Below are positions 1-8,583 of a DNA stretch of 64,000 nt, piece after piece. The notes under the pieces are model-generated. The model was not told where the DNA came from. It ran no database searches and was given only the letters and a program-made list of their open reading frames with translations. The stretch lies in NCBI RefSeq assembly GCF_000428125.1, contig NZ_KE386628.1, forward strand, positions 1,386 through 65,385. Reading direction: 5' to 3'. Both the position numbers and the translations under genes were made by a program. Every line of letters starts with the position of its first letter. Positions within the stretch are counted from its first letter, which is position 1. This DNA comes from Bacteroides graminisolvens DSM 19988 = JCM 15093 (lineage in GTDB: Bacteria; Bacteroidota; Bacteroidia; Bacteroidales; Bacteroidaceae).

Positions 1-33
1 TTGCTTTCTCAACTCTTGCTGTTGCTGTTAGGA

Positions 34-65
34 CAAAGATACAATTTTGAAAGCAAATCACAAAA
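34..65 (-). promoter_or_regulatory. Promoter reading off the left edge
   Basis: On the minus strand, TTTTG (65-61) is followed after 19 nt by TATCTTTG (41-34). This matches the Bacteroidetes -33/-7 consensus and its spacing. It would drive a gene to the left of the window, where no coding sequence is visible in the remaining 33 bases. Confidence 0.55.
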
Positions 66-91
66 GAACCCTGTAAGATAGGCGTTGTAAT

Positions 92-639
92 TTAAATACA
101 CATTCCTAATACATCACCAAAACAATCAACAATATGATTGGCACCTTGCTTTACTAACTGCTCCTTTGTGTTATAACCGTAGGTAACTCCACATGTTATG
201 CAATTGGCGCCTTGCCCCATCGCTATATCATAAATGGTATCTCCTATGAGTAACGTTTGTTGAGGAGTTGACTGGGTTTGCTCCAGTATCATAAGAACCA
301 TGTCGGGCGCAGGTTTCTTGTTTACCACGTCTTGTTCTCCCAAAGTGTAAGAGATGTATTGGCTTATATTTAACTTATTCAATAGTAATAGTAATGCATC
401 TCTTCCTTTACTGGACGCAACAGTAATGGTGATTCCTCTTTGATAAATGTTTTGCAATGTAGATACAACCTGCGGGAATAATTGAATGGTATCTAAGCTT
501 ATGCTATTTTTATTTCACTCTCATTGGCCTTGGAGAGCCCCAATATTTCTAATGTAGCTTGTATGGTTTGTATAATACTGTTTTTTGTATCAGCTATTGT
601 CCCGTCAAAGTCTAAGATTACTGTTTCTATTTTATTCAT
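92..639 (-). pseudogene. HAD-family phosphatase, broken by frameshift and internal deletion
   Basis: The gene starts at 639 with motif I (DFDGTIADT) and reads 46 residues to a TAA at 501-499. The protein then resumes in another frame (LFPQVVSTLQN, motif II VASSKG) and runs to a stop at 92, with the KP and GDTIYD motifs III/IV intact. Only about 60 residues separate motifs I and II, whereas phosphoglycolate-phosphatase-like HADs carry roughly 100 there. Some 30-40 residues of the cap domain are therefore missing in addition to the frameshift. The substrate of the ancestral enzyme is unknown. A sequencing error could explain the frame change but not the shortened cap. Confidence 0.72.
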
Positions 640-697
640 GTCCTTTTTTGCAAAGGTAAATAATATTATGTGTTTAATAATGAATGACTTATGCTTT

Positions 698-725
698 TTT
701 GTTTGAAACTATTTTTTTACTTTTG
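698..725 (+). promoter_or_regulatory. Promoter of the cupin gene
   Basis: TACTTTTG (718-725) matches the -7 consensus, with TTTG at 698-701. The 16-nt spacing is somewhat short. It lies about 20 nt before the cupin ATG. Confidence 0.45.
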
Positions 726-745
726 TTATTAAATAATATAAATCT

Positions 746-1084
746 ATGAAGATTACCAATTTTGTCACTCCTCCGGAACATATAAATTTTCTTGCCAAGA
801 ACCTTTTTGGTAATTGCGGTGAGATTATTAACGGTTCTATTGCTTATTTAGAACCCAACGGGGGAGGACCTGTTCAATTACATACGCACGAGCACGATCA
901 TTTGTTTATTGTGGTAAGAGGTGAAGCAAAGGTTTTGTTTGAAAACAGCACTCACATTATACGTGAAAATGAATCGTTTTTAGTTAAAGGTGCTTTGTTA
1001 CATTCGGTGTGGAATAATGCTTTAGAGACCACTACGATGATAGGGATTTCGGTTAAGAGTAGTGATGACCGTTGTATTAAATAA
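746..1084 (+). CDS. Small cupin-domain protein
   Basis: A 112-residue single-domain cupin. The first cupin motif is visible at residues 46-60 (H46, H48, H52, then VRGE60) and the second-motif histidine is H86, so a bound divalent metal is plausible. There is no signal peptide, so it is probably cytosolic. Stand-alone cupins of this size include dioxygenases, isomerases and sugar- or ligand-binding proteins, and the sequence does not decide between them. A -7 box lies just upstream, and a 63-residue membrane protein follows after 13 nt, possibly in the same transcript. Confidence 0.8.
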   Translation: MKITNFVTPPEHINFLAKNLFGNCGEIINGSIAYLEPNGGGPVQLHTHEHDHLFIVVRGEAKVLFENSTHIIRENESFLVKGALLHSVWNNALETTTMIGISVKSSDDRCIK

Positions 1085-1097
1085 AAAGTTTTAGTCT

Positions 1098-1289
1098 ATG
1101 GAAATAAAAAGATTTTTGCCAAAACAGATGTTACCGGATGTAGGAACGATACTTACTACACTATTGGTGCTAGGGTATACTTATATGCAAGGCTTTTCTT
1201 GGTTCCTTCTTCCTTTTTATATTCTTCTCTCTGGCTACTATTTGATGTTGTTATTTTTGATGTTTAAAAAGAGAAAGAAGAGAAGCTAA
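1098..1289 (+). CDS. Small membrane protein, unknown function
   Basis: 63 residues with a hydrophobic core (about residues 15-55) that can form two membrane segments, and a very basic tail (KKRKKRS). It starts 13 nt after the cupin gene and probably shares its transcript. No family is recognised. The basic end would sit in the cytoplasm by the positive-inside rule. Confidence 0.5.
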   Translation: MEIKRFLPKQMLPDVGTILTTLLVLGYTYMQGFSWFLLPFYILLSGYYLMLLFLMFKKRKKRS

Positions 1290-1309
1290 TATTTGGAAGT
1301 AACTCCATA

Positions 1310-2239
1310 CTATAAATGAAGGTGAATTGTTTCAAAATACTCAGCAACTTTATTTAATTCTTCTTTTTTTATCAATCCATCAATGTATGTATGGGGGATA
1401 GAATGATACCCATACTTGGCACCCAGCAGACTACAAGCTACGGCTGCATTGGTGTCGGCATCTCCTCCGGCATCAATCATGGCAAATAAACCTTCTTCAA
1501 AACTGTTGCAGTGATGCAAACACCAAAGGGCTGCTGCCAGTGTTTTAAGGGTGTAGCCCATCGCTTTATCGTCAAGGGCGAGAGCGGTCAAGGTATCGGA
1601 TTCTGCTAAGTTCAGGAATTTTTCTATTTGTTCGTCGTATTGGATACTTATTTCTTTGAGTTCGCTCATTGGCGGAACGGTATTGTGGTATACCAACGAA
1701 TGAATAAGGATGGAGTATATAACGCAGGAGCCCACGCAACGCGGATCAAAATGGGTGAGTTTGCATATTGATTCAGCTTCTTTGATAACGTTACATGGCA
1801 GTAAGCCTACTATAGAGGTACGCATTATGCCTCCGTTACCTGCACTTTTTTCACCTGTGAGTTGCCAAACAGCACGAGACACGCGAAAGGGTTCTTGTTC
1901 ATATTGAGGATGGCCGAGCACGCAACGCGTTTGATTACCGATGTCGGGCGGATTGGTATTATACCATGCTTTGAATTCACTTGCGATGGATGTGTAATTT
2001 ATTTCTTTCTCTTTAATAAGAGAACGAGCAATGCAAAGCATCATTTCCGTATCGTCTGTCCAGTAACCTTTTGGTCTGAATGAACGGTAGGCGCCCTCGC
2101 GTATCTGTGAATAATTGCGCAGGCCGGTAGGGTAGTGTTGTTGTACTTCAGCACGAGTCATGAACTCGGTGCCTGCTCCTAATGCATCACCAATGGCTTG
2201 TCCGAATAGGGCTCCTTTTATCTTATCGGCTTGGCTCAT
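1310..2239 (-). CDS. ADP-ribosylglycohydrolase family protein
   Basis: 309 residues, usual for the ADP-ribosylglycohydrolase (DraG/ARH) family. Members remove ADP-ribose from proteins or small molecules using a binuclear Mg/Mn centre. The metal motifs are present: TDDT at residues 61-64 and GGDADTNA around 258-265. The N-terminal GALFGQAIGDALG segment is also characteristic. It lies 25 nt downstream of the DOPA-dioxygenase-like gene on the same strand, so the two are probably co-transcribed. The physiological substrate cannot be told from sequence. Confidence 0.85.
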   Translation of the reverse strand: MSQADKIKGALFGQAIGDALGAGTEFMTRAEVQQHYPTGLRNYSQIREGAYRSFRPKGYWTDDTEMMLCIARSLIKEKEINYTSIASEFKAWYNTNPPDIGNQTRCVLGHPQYEQEPFRVSRAVWQLTGEKSAGNGGIMRTSIVGLLPCNVIKEAESICKLTHFDPRCVGSCVIYSILIHSLVYHNTVPPMSELKEISIQYDEQIEKFLNLAESDTLTALALDDKAMGYTLKTLAAALWCLHHCNSFEEGLFAMIDAGGDADTNAAVACSLLGAKYGYHSIPHTYIDGLIKKEELNKVAEYFETIHLHL

Positions 2240-2264
2240 GGCAATCTGTTTGGTTCCTTTGTCT

Positions 2265-3098
2265 CTATTCTCCTACTATAAAAGAAGTCATGTTTAACGA
2301 TGCTGCAATTACCTTATCGTTAAAGAATCTGACTTTTTCATCTTTGTTTCTCAGTCCCAATACATAGAGCATCGGAATGTAATGCTCGGGTGTGGGGATT
2401 GCCAGCTCAGCATCCTTATGCAATGAGCGGTAGTTTATCAGTGCCAAGTCATCTCCATCTATCAGCTTGTTTTTAAGAATATCGTTCAGTTCGAAAGCCC
2501 AGTCATAACCATACTCGGCATTGAAGTCATTGCCCGCTATACGCATGATGCGCAGGTTGTGTATCATATTTCCACTACCTATTACCAGAACGCCTTTGCT
2601 GCGAAGAAAAGCAAGCTCTTTGCCCAGTTTGTAATGCCATTGCGCATCTTTGTCGTGATCTATACTTATCTGAATAACAGGTATATTTGCCAAAGGATAG
2701 GTGTATTTAAGAATAGTCCACGTGCCGTGATCCAACCCCCATTGATAGTCGCCCTTTACGTGTGTGCTTTGGATGTTATCTATTACTTCCTGAGCTAACG
2801 AGGGTGATCCCGGCGACGGATATTTCTGGCGATAAAGTTCATTGGGGAATCCATAGAAGTCGTGAATGGTTTCCAGCGGATTACCTATTGTTACGTGCGT
2901 ACCTTTTGTTTCCCAATGAGCCGAGATGCACACAATGGCACGTGGCGTAGGTAATTGAGCGCCTAAACTGGTCCACATGCGTGAAAATTCATTGTCTTCA
3001 ACTGCATTCATCGGCGATCCGTGTCCAACAAACAACATTGGCATCAGAGGGGTACTTTCCAGTTCTGATATGCTTTTATGTAAATATTTTAATGTCAT
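2265..3098 (-). CDS. ygiD: 4,5-DOPA dioxygenase extradiol-like protein (YgiD family)
   Basis: 277 residues from the ATG at 3098. That start is preferred because AAAGGAGT lies just upstream and a -7 box sits 20 nt further up; an in-frame ATG at 3146 falls upstream of that -7 box. The LigB/YgiD fold is indicated by HGSP (26-29) and SAHWE (59-63, H61), plus downstream DHGTW and GNMIHN segments that supply metal ligands. Family members are non-heme metal extradiol dioxygenases acting on catechols such as L-DOPA in vitro. The native substrate in this organism is unknown. It is the first gene of a two-gene unit with the ADP-ribosylglycohydrolase. Confidence 0.85.
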   Translation of the reverse strand: MTLKYLHKSISELESTPLMPMLFVGHGSPMNAVEDNEFSRMWTSLGAQLPTPRAIVCISAHWETKGTHVTIGNPLETIHDFYGFPNELYRQKYPSPGSPSLAQEVIDNIQSTHVKGDYQWGLDHGTWTILKYTYPLANIPVIQISIDHDKDAQWHYKLGKELAFLRSKGVLVIGSGNMIHNLRIMRIAGNDFNAEYGYDWAFELNDILKNKLIDGDDLALINYRSLHKDAELAIPTPEHYIPMLYVLGLRNKDEKVRFFNDKVIAASLNMTSFIVGE

Positions 3099-3117
3099 AG
3101 TTTTACTCCTTTCTATG

Positions 3118-3146
3118 CAAAGGTATACGATTTTACATAAGAGCAA
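3118..3146 (-). promoter_or_regulatory. Promoter of the ygiD-ADP-ribosylglycohydrolase unit
   Basis: The minus strand has TACCTTTG (3125-3118) with TTG (3146-3144) 18 nt upstream, about 20 nt before the chosen start. It argues for the ATG at 3098 over the upstream ATG at 3146. Confidence 0.55.
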
Positions 3147-3149
3147 TAT

Positions 3150-3181
3150 AAATCCCCATAACTTTTCAGTTATAGGGATTT
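3150..3181. other. Inverted repeat between the PD40 lipoprotein and ygiD genes
   Basis: A 14-bp stem with one mismatch (AAATCCC.ATAACT, loop TTTC) lies immediately upstream of the ygiD promoter. There is no T-run on the minus strand, so it is a weak terminator candidate for the lipoprotein gene. An operator at the ygiD promoter is equally possible. Confidence 0.4.
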
Positions 3182-3275
3182 ACTTGCCATCGATAGTTTA
3201 TCTGAATATAATTCTTTTTATTCTGTCAAGTTAAGAGTTTGCATAACTACTAATCATAGCTTTTGGATATGAAGA

Positions 3276-4247
3276 TTACTCTTCGATAATCTGAAATCTC
3301 CAAATTTGATATTCACCTTTTTTATTTCCTCTATCAGATGTGAAATAAATGTAGTTATCAGAAGACCAATATGGAGTTGCGTCATATGATTTATTAGAAG
3401 TGTATTGTTTTAGATTTTCTCCATTAATGTCAATAGAATAAATATCAGCATCTTTTTTCCCTTTTTTTATTAATTGAAAAATTAGCTTTTTGCCATCTGG
3501 GCTCCATGCTGGGTTTAGTGCATATCCTTTTTTTGCATCTGTTATTTGAACTTGATTAGTTCCCTCTAAATCCATAGTCCATATACTACTACTTTTGACG
3601 TCTGTTGCATATTTTACGTAAGCAATCGTTTTTCCATCTGGAGAAAATTTAGGTTGATAACCAGATCCTAATAATGTTAATTCTCCTGTTTCGATATTTT
3701 TCACCCATATTTCGCTATACTCAATGATTGTAGGTGTGACGACAAGGAATAAACCTACTTTATTTGCATATTTAAGTGAGACTTTATTGAAAACTAATAG
3801 TTTTCCATCTTTCGAAAAGCAGGGATTATCTTCAAATGATTGTTGAGTTTCTGTTATTTGCGTTAGGGTTTTTCCTCTTGATGCAGACATTGTATATATG
3901 TCAGAGTTAAGACTTTCTTCTCCATAATACCTAAAGGCTATTCGATCTGTAGTTGTATTGTATGAAGGAGCCCAATTGTAATTTTTACCACTTGTTTTTT
4001 GACTAATTGCGTTAGTAAGAACGTTCTCTTTTTTATAAATATTATAGTATTTCTTTTTTTCGAATACAGCGAAAAATAAATCTTTACCATTATCACCACC
4101 GTTAGGATAAATACACGGATCCTCATAATCTGTTATTTTAGTAAGGGAATTTAGATTCTCTTCACCGGAGGTAACAGCAAATCTGGTCGAGCAACTTGAT
4201 AGTCCTATACCTATTGTAAGAACTGTCATCATAATGTTTTTTTTCAT
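3276..4247 (-). CDS. TolB-like PD40 beta-propeller lipoprotein
   Basis: 323 residues from the ATG at 4247, chosen because it opens a signal peptide ending in the lipobox LSSC (C19). The mature part carries at least five PD40/WD40-like blades, each marked by a phrase such as NPAWSPDGKKLIF, YQPKFSPDGKTIAY or TPYWSSDNYIYF. The fold matches the C-terminal propeller of TolB and periplasmic propeller sensors, with no other domain. It is probably anchored in the cell envelope, and the partner is unknown. The gene lies alone between a long AT-rich stretch and ygiD. Confidence 0.75.
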   Translation of the reverse strand: MKKNIMMTVLTIGIGLSSCSTRFAVTSGEENLNSLTKITDYEDPCIYPNGGDNGKDLFFAVFEKKKYYNIYKKENVLTNAISQKTSGKNYNWAPSYNTTTDRIAFRYYGEESLNSDIYTMSASRGKTLTQITETQQSFEDNPCFSKDGKLLVFNKVSLKYANKVGLFLVVTPTIIEYSEIWVKNIETGELTLLGSGYQPKFSPDGKTIAYVKYATDVKSSSIWTMDLEGTNQVQITDAKKGYALNPAWSPDGKKLIFQLIKKGKKDADIYSIDINGENLKQYTSNKSYDATPYWSSDNYIYFTSDRGNKKGEYQIWRFQIIEE

Positions 4248-4652
4248 ATTATTAAAGTACTGATTGTTCCTAATAATCAGCATTAAATTAAGGTTAAAAA
4301 GCGTAGGAACTTGAATTGTTTTAATTATTAAATTATAATGCTTGGCTTGTTTGTTTTTAGCTTGTCATTTATATATAATAATATAACAATCTATCGCTCT
4401 TTTCAATTATTATAATTCATATTGAATACTAGTACAAACAAAGTTAATTATTTGTTTTTAAAAACATAATTAATTATTAAATATTTTTATAGCTATTCAT
4501 TGATAGCCTTAATTATGTGTATTCCATCATTCTTTTCGATCTCAAGATGTTCGATGTACTTATTTCTTAAATAGATGTACTTTGTCTTTTTACAATATTG
4601 CTATTCTTTTTCAATCTAATTTTGTGTAACAAATAACTAATATGAATTGGTT
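4248..4652. other. AT-rich intergenic stretch of about 400 bases
   Basis: No gene is seen. A minus-strand TAACTTTG (4445-4438) could be a -7 box for the PD40 lipoprotein, but it lies about 190 nt from the start and has no clear -33 element. The rest is low-complexity A/T. Confidence 0.5.
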
Positions 4653-4856
4653 ATGAATAAGTTAAAAATGATTGTTGTAGCTTTCCTGTCAAGTATTTAT
4701 CTAACCACCGCTGCACAGCAGGCGTTTCAAAAGTGCTTGTTTCATCTACCTCCTTTGCCCGAAAACTTGTACTCTAAATCAGAAGAGGAAAAAGAAGTCT
4801 ATTCTGATCGAATCATGAAAGTTCTTGCTGCTGTTTGCCGCCTAAGATTAAAATGA
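4653..4856 (+). CDS. Small secreted protein or truncated gene
   Basis: 67 residues from the ATG at 4653. The N-terminus is a convincing signal peptide (basic start, hydrophobic run, TTAAQQ cleavage region), followed by about 45 residues with no recognised domain. After the stop, another frame stays open for about 37 codons to a TAA at 4953, which may be the tail of a decayed longer protein. No family is recognised. It could be a real small exported protein or a remnant. Confidence 0.4.
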   Translation: MNKLKMIVVAFLSSIYLTTAAQQAFQKCLFHLPPLPENLYSKSEEEKEVYSDRIMKVLAAVCRLRLK

Positions 4857-4953
4857 TCTTAAACAAGAAGAAGGCAAATTTGCCAAAGGTATATAATATC
4901 ATGGTGCGCAAATTGATTTTATCTGATGTAGAACATATTTACGTAGGGAAATA

Positions 4954-4992
4954 AAAAAACTCCTGTAACCAATGAAGCTACAGGAGTTTTGT
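4954..4992. terminator. Bidirectional terminator
   Basis: The hairpin CTCCTGTA...TACAGGAG has an A-run on its left and a T-run on its right. It can end the minus-strand GGGtGRT operon and rightward transcription from the small ORF. Confidence 0.75.
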
Positions 4993-5009
4993 ATGAATAA
5001 GGTATTTAT

Positions 5010-6020
5010 TTACTTACCTAACGCCTGAGCTACGTCAACAGCTACAGCTACAGTACAACCTACCATTGGGTTGTTACCGATACCTAGGAATCCCATCATT
5101 TCTACGTGAGCAGGAACTGATGAAGAACCAGCGAACTGAGCGTCTGAGTGCATACGGCCCATGGTGTCTGTCATACCGTAAGAAGCAGGACCGGCAGCCA
5201 TGTTATCAGGGTGCAATGTACGACCTGTACCACCACCAGATGCTACAGAGAAGTATTTCTTACCCATTTCGTTACATTCTTTTTTGTATGTTCCGGCTAC
5301 TGGGTGCTGGAAACGAGTTGGGTTGGTTGAGTTACCTGTAATAGATACGTCAACACCTTCTTTGTGCATAATAGCAACACCTTCGCGAACATCATCGGCA
5401 CCATAGCATTTTACTTTGGCACGGTCTCCGTCAGAATAAGCGATTTCACGAACTACTTTCAGTTCTGATGTGTAATAGTCAAATTCTGTTTGTACGTAAG
5501 TAAAGCCGTTGATACGTGAAATGATTTGTGCGGCGTCTTTTCCAAGACCGTTCAGGATGCAACGAAGAGGTTCTTTACGAACTTTGTCGGCTTTAGCTGC
5601 AATTTTGATTGCACCTTCGGCAGCTGCAAATGACTCGTGTCCTGCAAGGAAAGCGAAACATTTTGTTTCTTCGCGAAGCAGACGGGCAGCCAGGTTTCCA
5701 TGGCCGATACCTACGTTACGATCATCGGCTACTGAACCGGGAATACAAAATGCCTGAAGACCGATACCGATTGCTTCGGCAGCGTCAGCAGCTACTTTGC
5801 AGCCTTTTTTAATAGCGATGGCAGCACCTACAACATAAGCCCATTTTGCATTCTCGAAGCAGATAGGCTGAGTTTCTTCACACGTTTTATAAGGATCAAG
5901 TCCATGAGCTTCGCAAATGGCGTTAGCTTCTTCGATGTCTTTGATGCCGTTTGCGTTCAAAGCAGCAATGATGCCTTTGATACGACGGTCCTGACTTTCA
6001 AATTTTACTTCTCTAATCAT
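5010..6020 (-). CDS. GGGtGRT family protein
   Basis: 336 residues from the ATG at 6020, chosen because AAGGAGG precedes it. The segment GGGTGRTLHPDN gives this family its name. The protein is rich in glycine and cysteine and has no signal peptide. Its function is not established. In many anaerobes the gene sits beside a NifU/IscU-like scaffold gene, as here with a 19-nt gap. Together with the conserved cysteines, this suggests a role linked to Fe-S cluster or metal handling, which is an inference from context. The pair ends in a strong hairpin terminator. Confidence 0.88.
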   Translation of the reverse strand: MIREVKFESQDRRIKGIIAALNANGIKDIEEANAICEAHGLDPYKTCEETQPICFENAKWAYVVGAAIAIKKGCKVAADAAEAIGIGLQAFCIPGSVADDRNVGIGHGNLAARLLREETKCFAFLAGHESFAAAEGAIKIAAKADKVRKEPLRCILNGLGKDAAQIISRINGFTYVQTEFDYYTSELKVVREIAYSDGDRAKVKCYGADDVREGVAIMHKEGVDVSITGNSTNPTRFQHPVAGTYKKECNEMGKKYFSVASGGGTGRTLHPDNMAAGPASYGMTDTMGRMHSDAQFAGSSSVPAHVEMMGFLGIGNNPMVGCTVAVAVDVAQALGK

Positions 6021-6039
6021 AGTTTCTTTCCTCCTTATA

Positions 6040-6741
6040 TTATTCGTGACGTGGATCAATGTGTTTAACTGCTCCCTGTTCCGCTGTTACGCGTCCGTAA
6101 GTGCCGGTTACTTTCTTCAAAGCTTCGTTGGCATCAGTACCTTTCTTGATTTCGTCCATGAATTTACCCATGTGAACGAATTCGTATCCGCAGATTTCAT
6201 CATTCTTATCAAGGAAGATAGTTTTGATATAACCTTCGGCCATTTCAAGGTAACGAGGACCTTTTGCCAATGTTCCGTACAAGGTACCAACTTGGCTACG
6301 AAGACCTTTACCCAAGTCTTCAAGACCTGCACCGATAATCAAACCGCCTTCAGAGAAAGCCGATTGAGTACGTCCGTAAACAATTTGAAGGAAAAGTTCA
6401 CGCATAGCTGTGTTGATTGCATCACATACCAAGTCGGTATTCAACGCTTCCAAAATGGTTTTTCCCGGAAGGATTTCAGCAGCCATGGCAGCTGAGTGAG
6501 TCATTCCTGAACAACCAATGGTTTCAATCAATGCTTCCTGAATAATACCTTCCTTAACATTCAGAGTTAGTTTGCACGCTCCTTGTTGAGGGGCACACCA
6601 ACCTACACCGTGTGTTAAACCGGAAATGTCTACAATCTCTTTCGATTTTACCCATCTGCCTTCTTCGGGTATGGGAGCCGGTCCATGGTTAGGACCTTTC
6701 TTCACAACACACATGTGTTCCACTTCGTGTGAATAAGTCAT
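6040..6741 (-). CDS. NifU/IscU-like Fe-S cluster assembly scaffold protein
   Basis: 233 residues from the ATG at 6741. The central part resembles the IscU/NifU N-terminal fold: GWCAPQQGAC, then GCSGMTHSAAMAAE, then a further cysteine in LVCDAI. These could supply cluster ligands. It is longer than a classic IscU (about 130 residues), with an extra C-terminal region. It is the first gene of a two-gene unit with the GGGtGRT protein, and the conserved pairing suggests the two proteins act together. A housekeeping Suf or Isc scaffold is usually smaller and set in a larger cluster, so this is likely a specialised one. Confidence 0.8.
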   Translation of the reverse strand: MTYSHEVEHMCVVKKGPNHGPAPIPEEGRWVKSKEIVDISGLTHGVGWCAPQQGACKLTLNVKEGIIQEALIETIGCSGMTHSAAMAAEILPGKTILEALNTDLVCDAINTAMRELFLQIVYGRTQSAFSEGGLIIGAGLEDLGKGLRSQVGTLYGTLAKGPRYLEMAEGYIKTIFLDKNDEICGYEFVHMGKFMDEIKKGTDANEALKKVTGTYGRVTAEQGAVKHIDPRHE

Positions 6742-6915
6742 AATTAGCTCTTTTTTTAAGTAAAATAATATAGTTTTGTAACCACAATTTTTCAATTGAC
6801 CGCAAAGTTAGTCCTTTTATTTGGTTTATACAATCTGACTTTTATTACTTTTTTAAGAAATAGAGCAAATAAAAGACTGTAAATCTGCTTATTGCAAAGT
6901 GGAGATTACATTCCG

Positions 6916-8448
6916 TTAAAAGTCATCGGCGCAAGGTGAAGCGGTGCTTCCTTCGCAACCTTGTTTCATAATGTGGGCAACCAGGCTGTTGATGTAAAGT
7001 TCCAGGTAGCTGTATCCGCTTTTTTTGTCAATGTCTTTGTAGGTTTTTCCGGAGGGCATGTTTTGAGTTGCCCAGCTGTCGGCTATGCCATCTTTGTTGG
7101 CGTCAGCAGGTTTACTTCCTTGTTGGTATTCGGGATAGCCCCCGCAGTCTGCTTGCGAATCAATTAAACCATTAGTTCCTCCGTTTGAGCCGGTGTATGT
7201 GTAGGTGCCTTGTTTTACTTCGTTAATAATGCGGGTGTCAACAGCATCGCGTTGCATACTGGCTCCCGCATAGTTCAATACACGCTCGTAGGCTGTAGCA
7301 GCGGTATGTGTTCCTACGGCGGCAACTTTGTATTCCTGATTGGCCTTGATACCGTCTTTGCTTCCGCCTGGAAGTGCGCCGTTGTTGGTGTTTGGGTGTA
7401 TGCCTACCCAGTTATCTTCATTGGTTTGGGCAATGTATTGTCTCATTTTATCGGTGAGAGCGTTGCATGTATTGTCTATATAATTTGCCTGAACGTAAAA
7501 GCTGCCCCAGATTCCGGCTGCATTTTTTTGAGTTCCGTCATCGGCATTGGGCGAAAAGATGCGGTAGGTGAGTGATTCTTTGGTTGCTGTCGACGGGCCG
7601 GGTTTGTAGTAGTTGCCCACGAAGTTGTAGCTGCCTCCTTCACCGGCGTAACCTCCGTTGGTTGGTCCCCAGTTGTAAAACACGTTGTTGCGCAGGTCGA
7701 CTAACTCGTCGGCAGGACGACCCGAAAAACGACTGCCGCATAGACGGGGAGTGCGACTGCTGTGGTGTGCCAGCAAGTTGTGATGAAAGCTGGCACCTTC
7801 GCCTCCCCAAATACCTCCGTAGCCGTGTTTGCCTTTGCCGTGCACGGAATTGGTGAGGCTTTCACTTAAGATGCACCACTGCATGGTGAAGTTTTTGTTT
7901 CCGTAGAAAGAAGAGCATTCATCGGTACTCCAGCTCATGGTGCAATGGTCTATAATAATGTTGCTGTGCTCACGTCCCCACATGGCATCGTCTTCGCTTT
8001 TCTTTTCATCGCCCATGCGGCAACGGATGAACCGGATGATTACGTTATCGGCTTTAACCACCAATGAGTAGTTTTTGAGGCAGATTCCGTCACCGGGAGC
8101 TGTCTGTCCGGCAATAGTTACGTCTCCGTTTTTAACTTCCAGGGTCGATTGTAGCTCGATAATGCCCGATACGTCGAAAACGATGGTGCGTGCACCGCTC
8201 ATACTCAATCCGTAGCGCAGTGAGCCACTGCCGCTGTCGTTAAGGTTGGTTACACGGTACACCTCGCCGCCACGTCCGCCGGTAGTAGTCATTCGGGCAA
8301 AACCTTCAGCTCCCGGAAAGGCGGGTGCTACGACTGTTTCGGTGTTGTCTTCGTCAGGGGTTATGATACTCTCTGTTCCGTTGTTGTCGTTCTTTGCACA
8401 AGCGCTCGATAACAGGAATGCGCAGGCAAGTAAGAAAATCTGTTTCAT
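6916..8448 (-). CDS. Secreted pectate lyase (PL1-type parallel beta-helix)
   Basis: 510 residues with a lipoprotein signal peptide (SSAC, C17). The mature protein has a typical pectate-lyase beginning (AFPGAEGFARMTTGGRGG style) and successive beta-helix rungs such as NVIIRFIRCRMG and NIIIDHCTMSWSTDE. It should cleave polygalacturonate by beta-elimination at the cell surface or in the periplasm. No SusC/SusD pair or other pectin gene is adjacent, so it appears as an orphan rather than part of a polysaccharide utilisation locus. The C-terminus contains a segment with Asp-rich, calcium-binding-like spacing (ADANKDGIADSWA), common in secreted Bacteroidetes enzymes. Confidence 0.85.
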   Translation of the reverse strand: MKQIFLLACAFLLSSACAKNDNNGTESIITPDEDNTETVVAPAFPGAEGFARMTTTGGRGGEVYRVTNLNDSGSGSLRYGLSMSGARTIVFDVSGIIELQSTLEVKNGDVTIAGQTAPGDGICLKNYSLVVKADNVIIRFIRCRMGDEKKSEDDAMWGREHSNIIIDHCTMSWSTDECSSFYGNKNFTMQWCILSESLTNSVHGKGKHGYGGIWGGEGASFHHNLLAHHSSRTPRLCGSRFSGRPADELVDLRNNVFYNWGPTNGGYAGEGGSYNFVGNYYKPGPSTATKESLTYRIFSPNADDGTQKNAAGIWGSFYVQANYIDNTCNALTDKMRQYIAQTNEDNWVGIHPNTNNGALPGGSKDGIKANQEYKVAAVGTHTAATAYERVLNYAGASMQRDAVDTRIINEVKQGTYTYTGSNGGTNGLIDSQADCGGYPEYQQGSKPADANKDGIADSWATQNMPSGKTYKDIDKKSGYSYLELYINSLVAHIMKQGCEGSTASPCADDF

Positions 8449-8530
8449 GATATCAATGTTTATATAGGCTGCAAAACTAGGAATCTGCGTCTGTTATGAT
8501 GTGTATGAATTATTATTCTATGTGGAAGTA

Positions 8531-8560
8531 TTGGGCTTTCAATCAAAAAGATTACTTTTG
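8531..8560 (+). promoter_or_regulatory. Promoter that decides the start of the DUF4375 gene
   Basis: TTG (8531-8533), a 19-nt spacer and TACTTTTG (8553-8560) form a near-ideal promoter. An in-frame GTG begins at 8560, inside the -7 box, so it cannot be the translation start. The ATG at 8584 is used instead. Confidence 0.65.
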
Positions 8561-8583
8561 TGGCAACGATTAATACATATAGT

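Noticed and set aside
3150..3181. Firm terminator call for the PD40 lipoprotein
   Set aside because: The stem is good but no T-run follows on the minus strand, so it is listed only as an inverted repeat.
8560..8583. GTG at 8560 as start of the DUF4375 gene
   Set aside because: It lies within the -7 promoter box; the ATG at 8584 is downstream of the expected transcript start.
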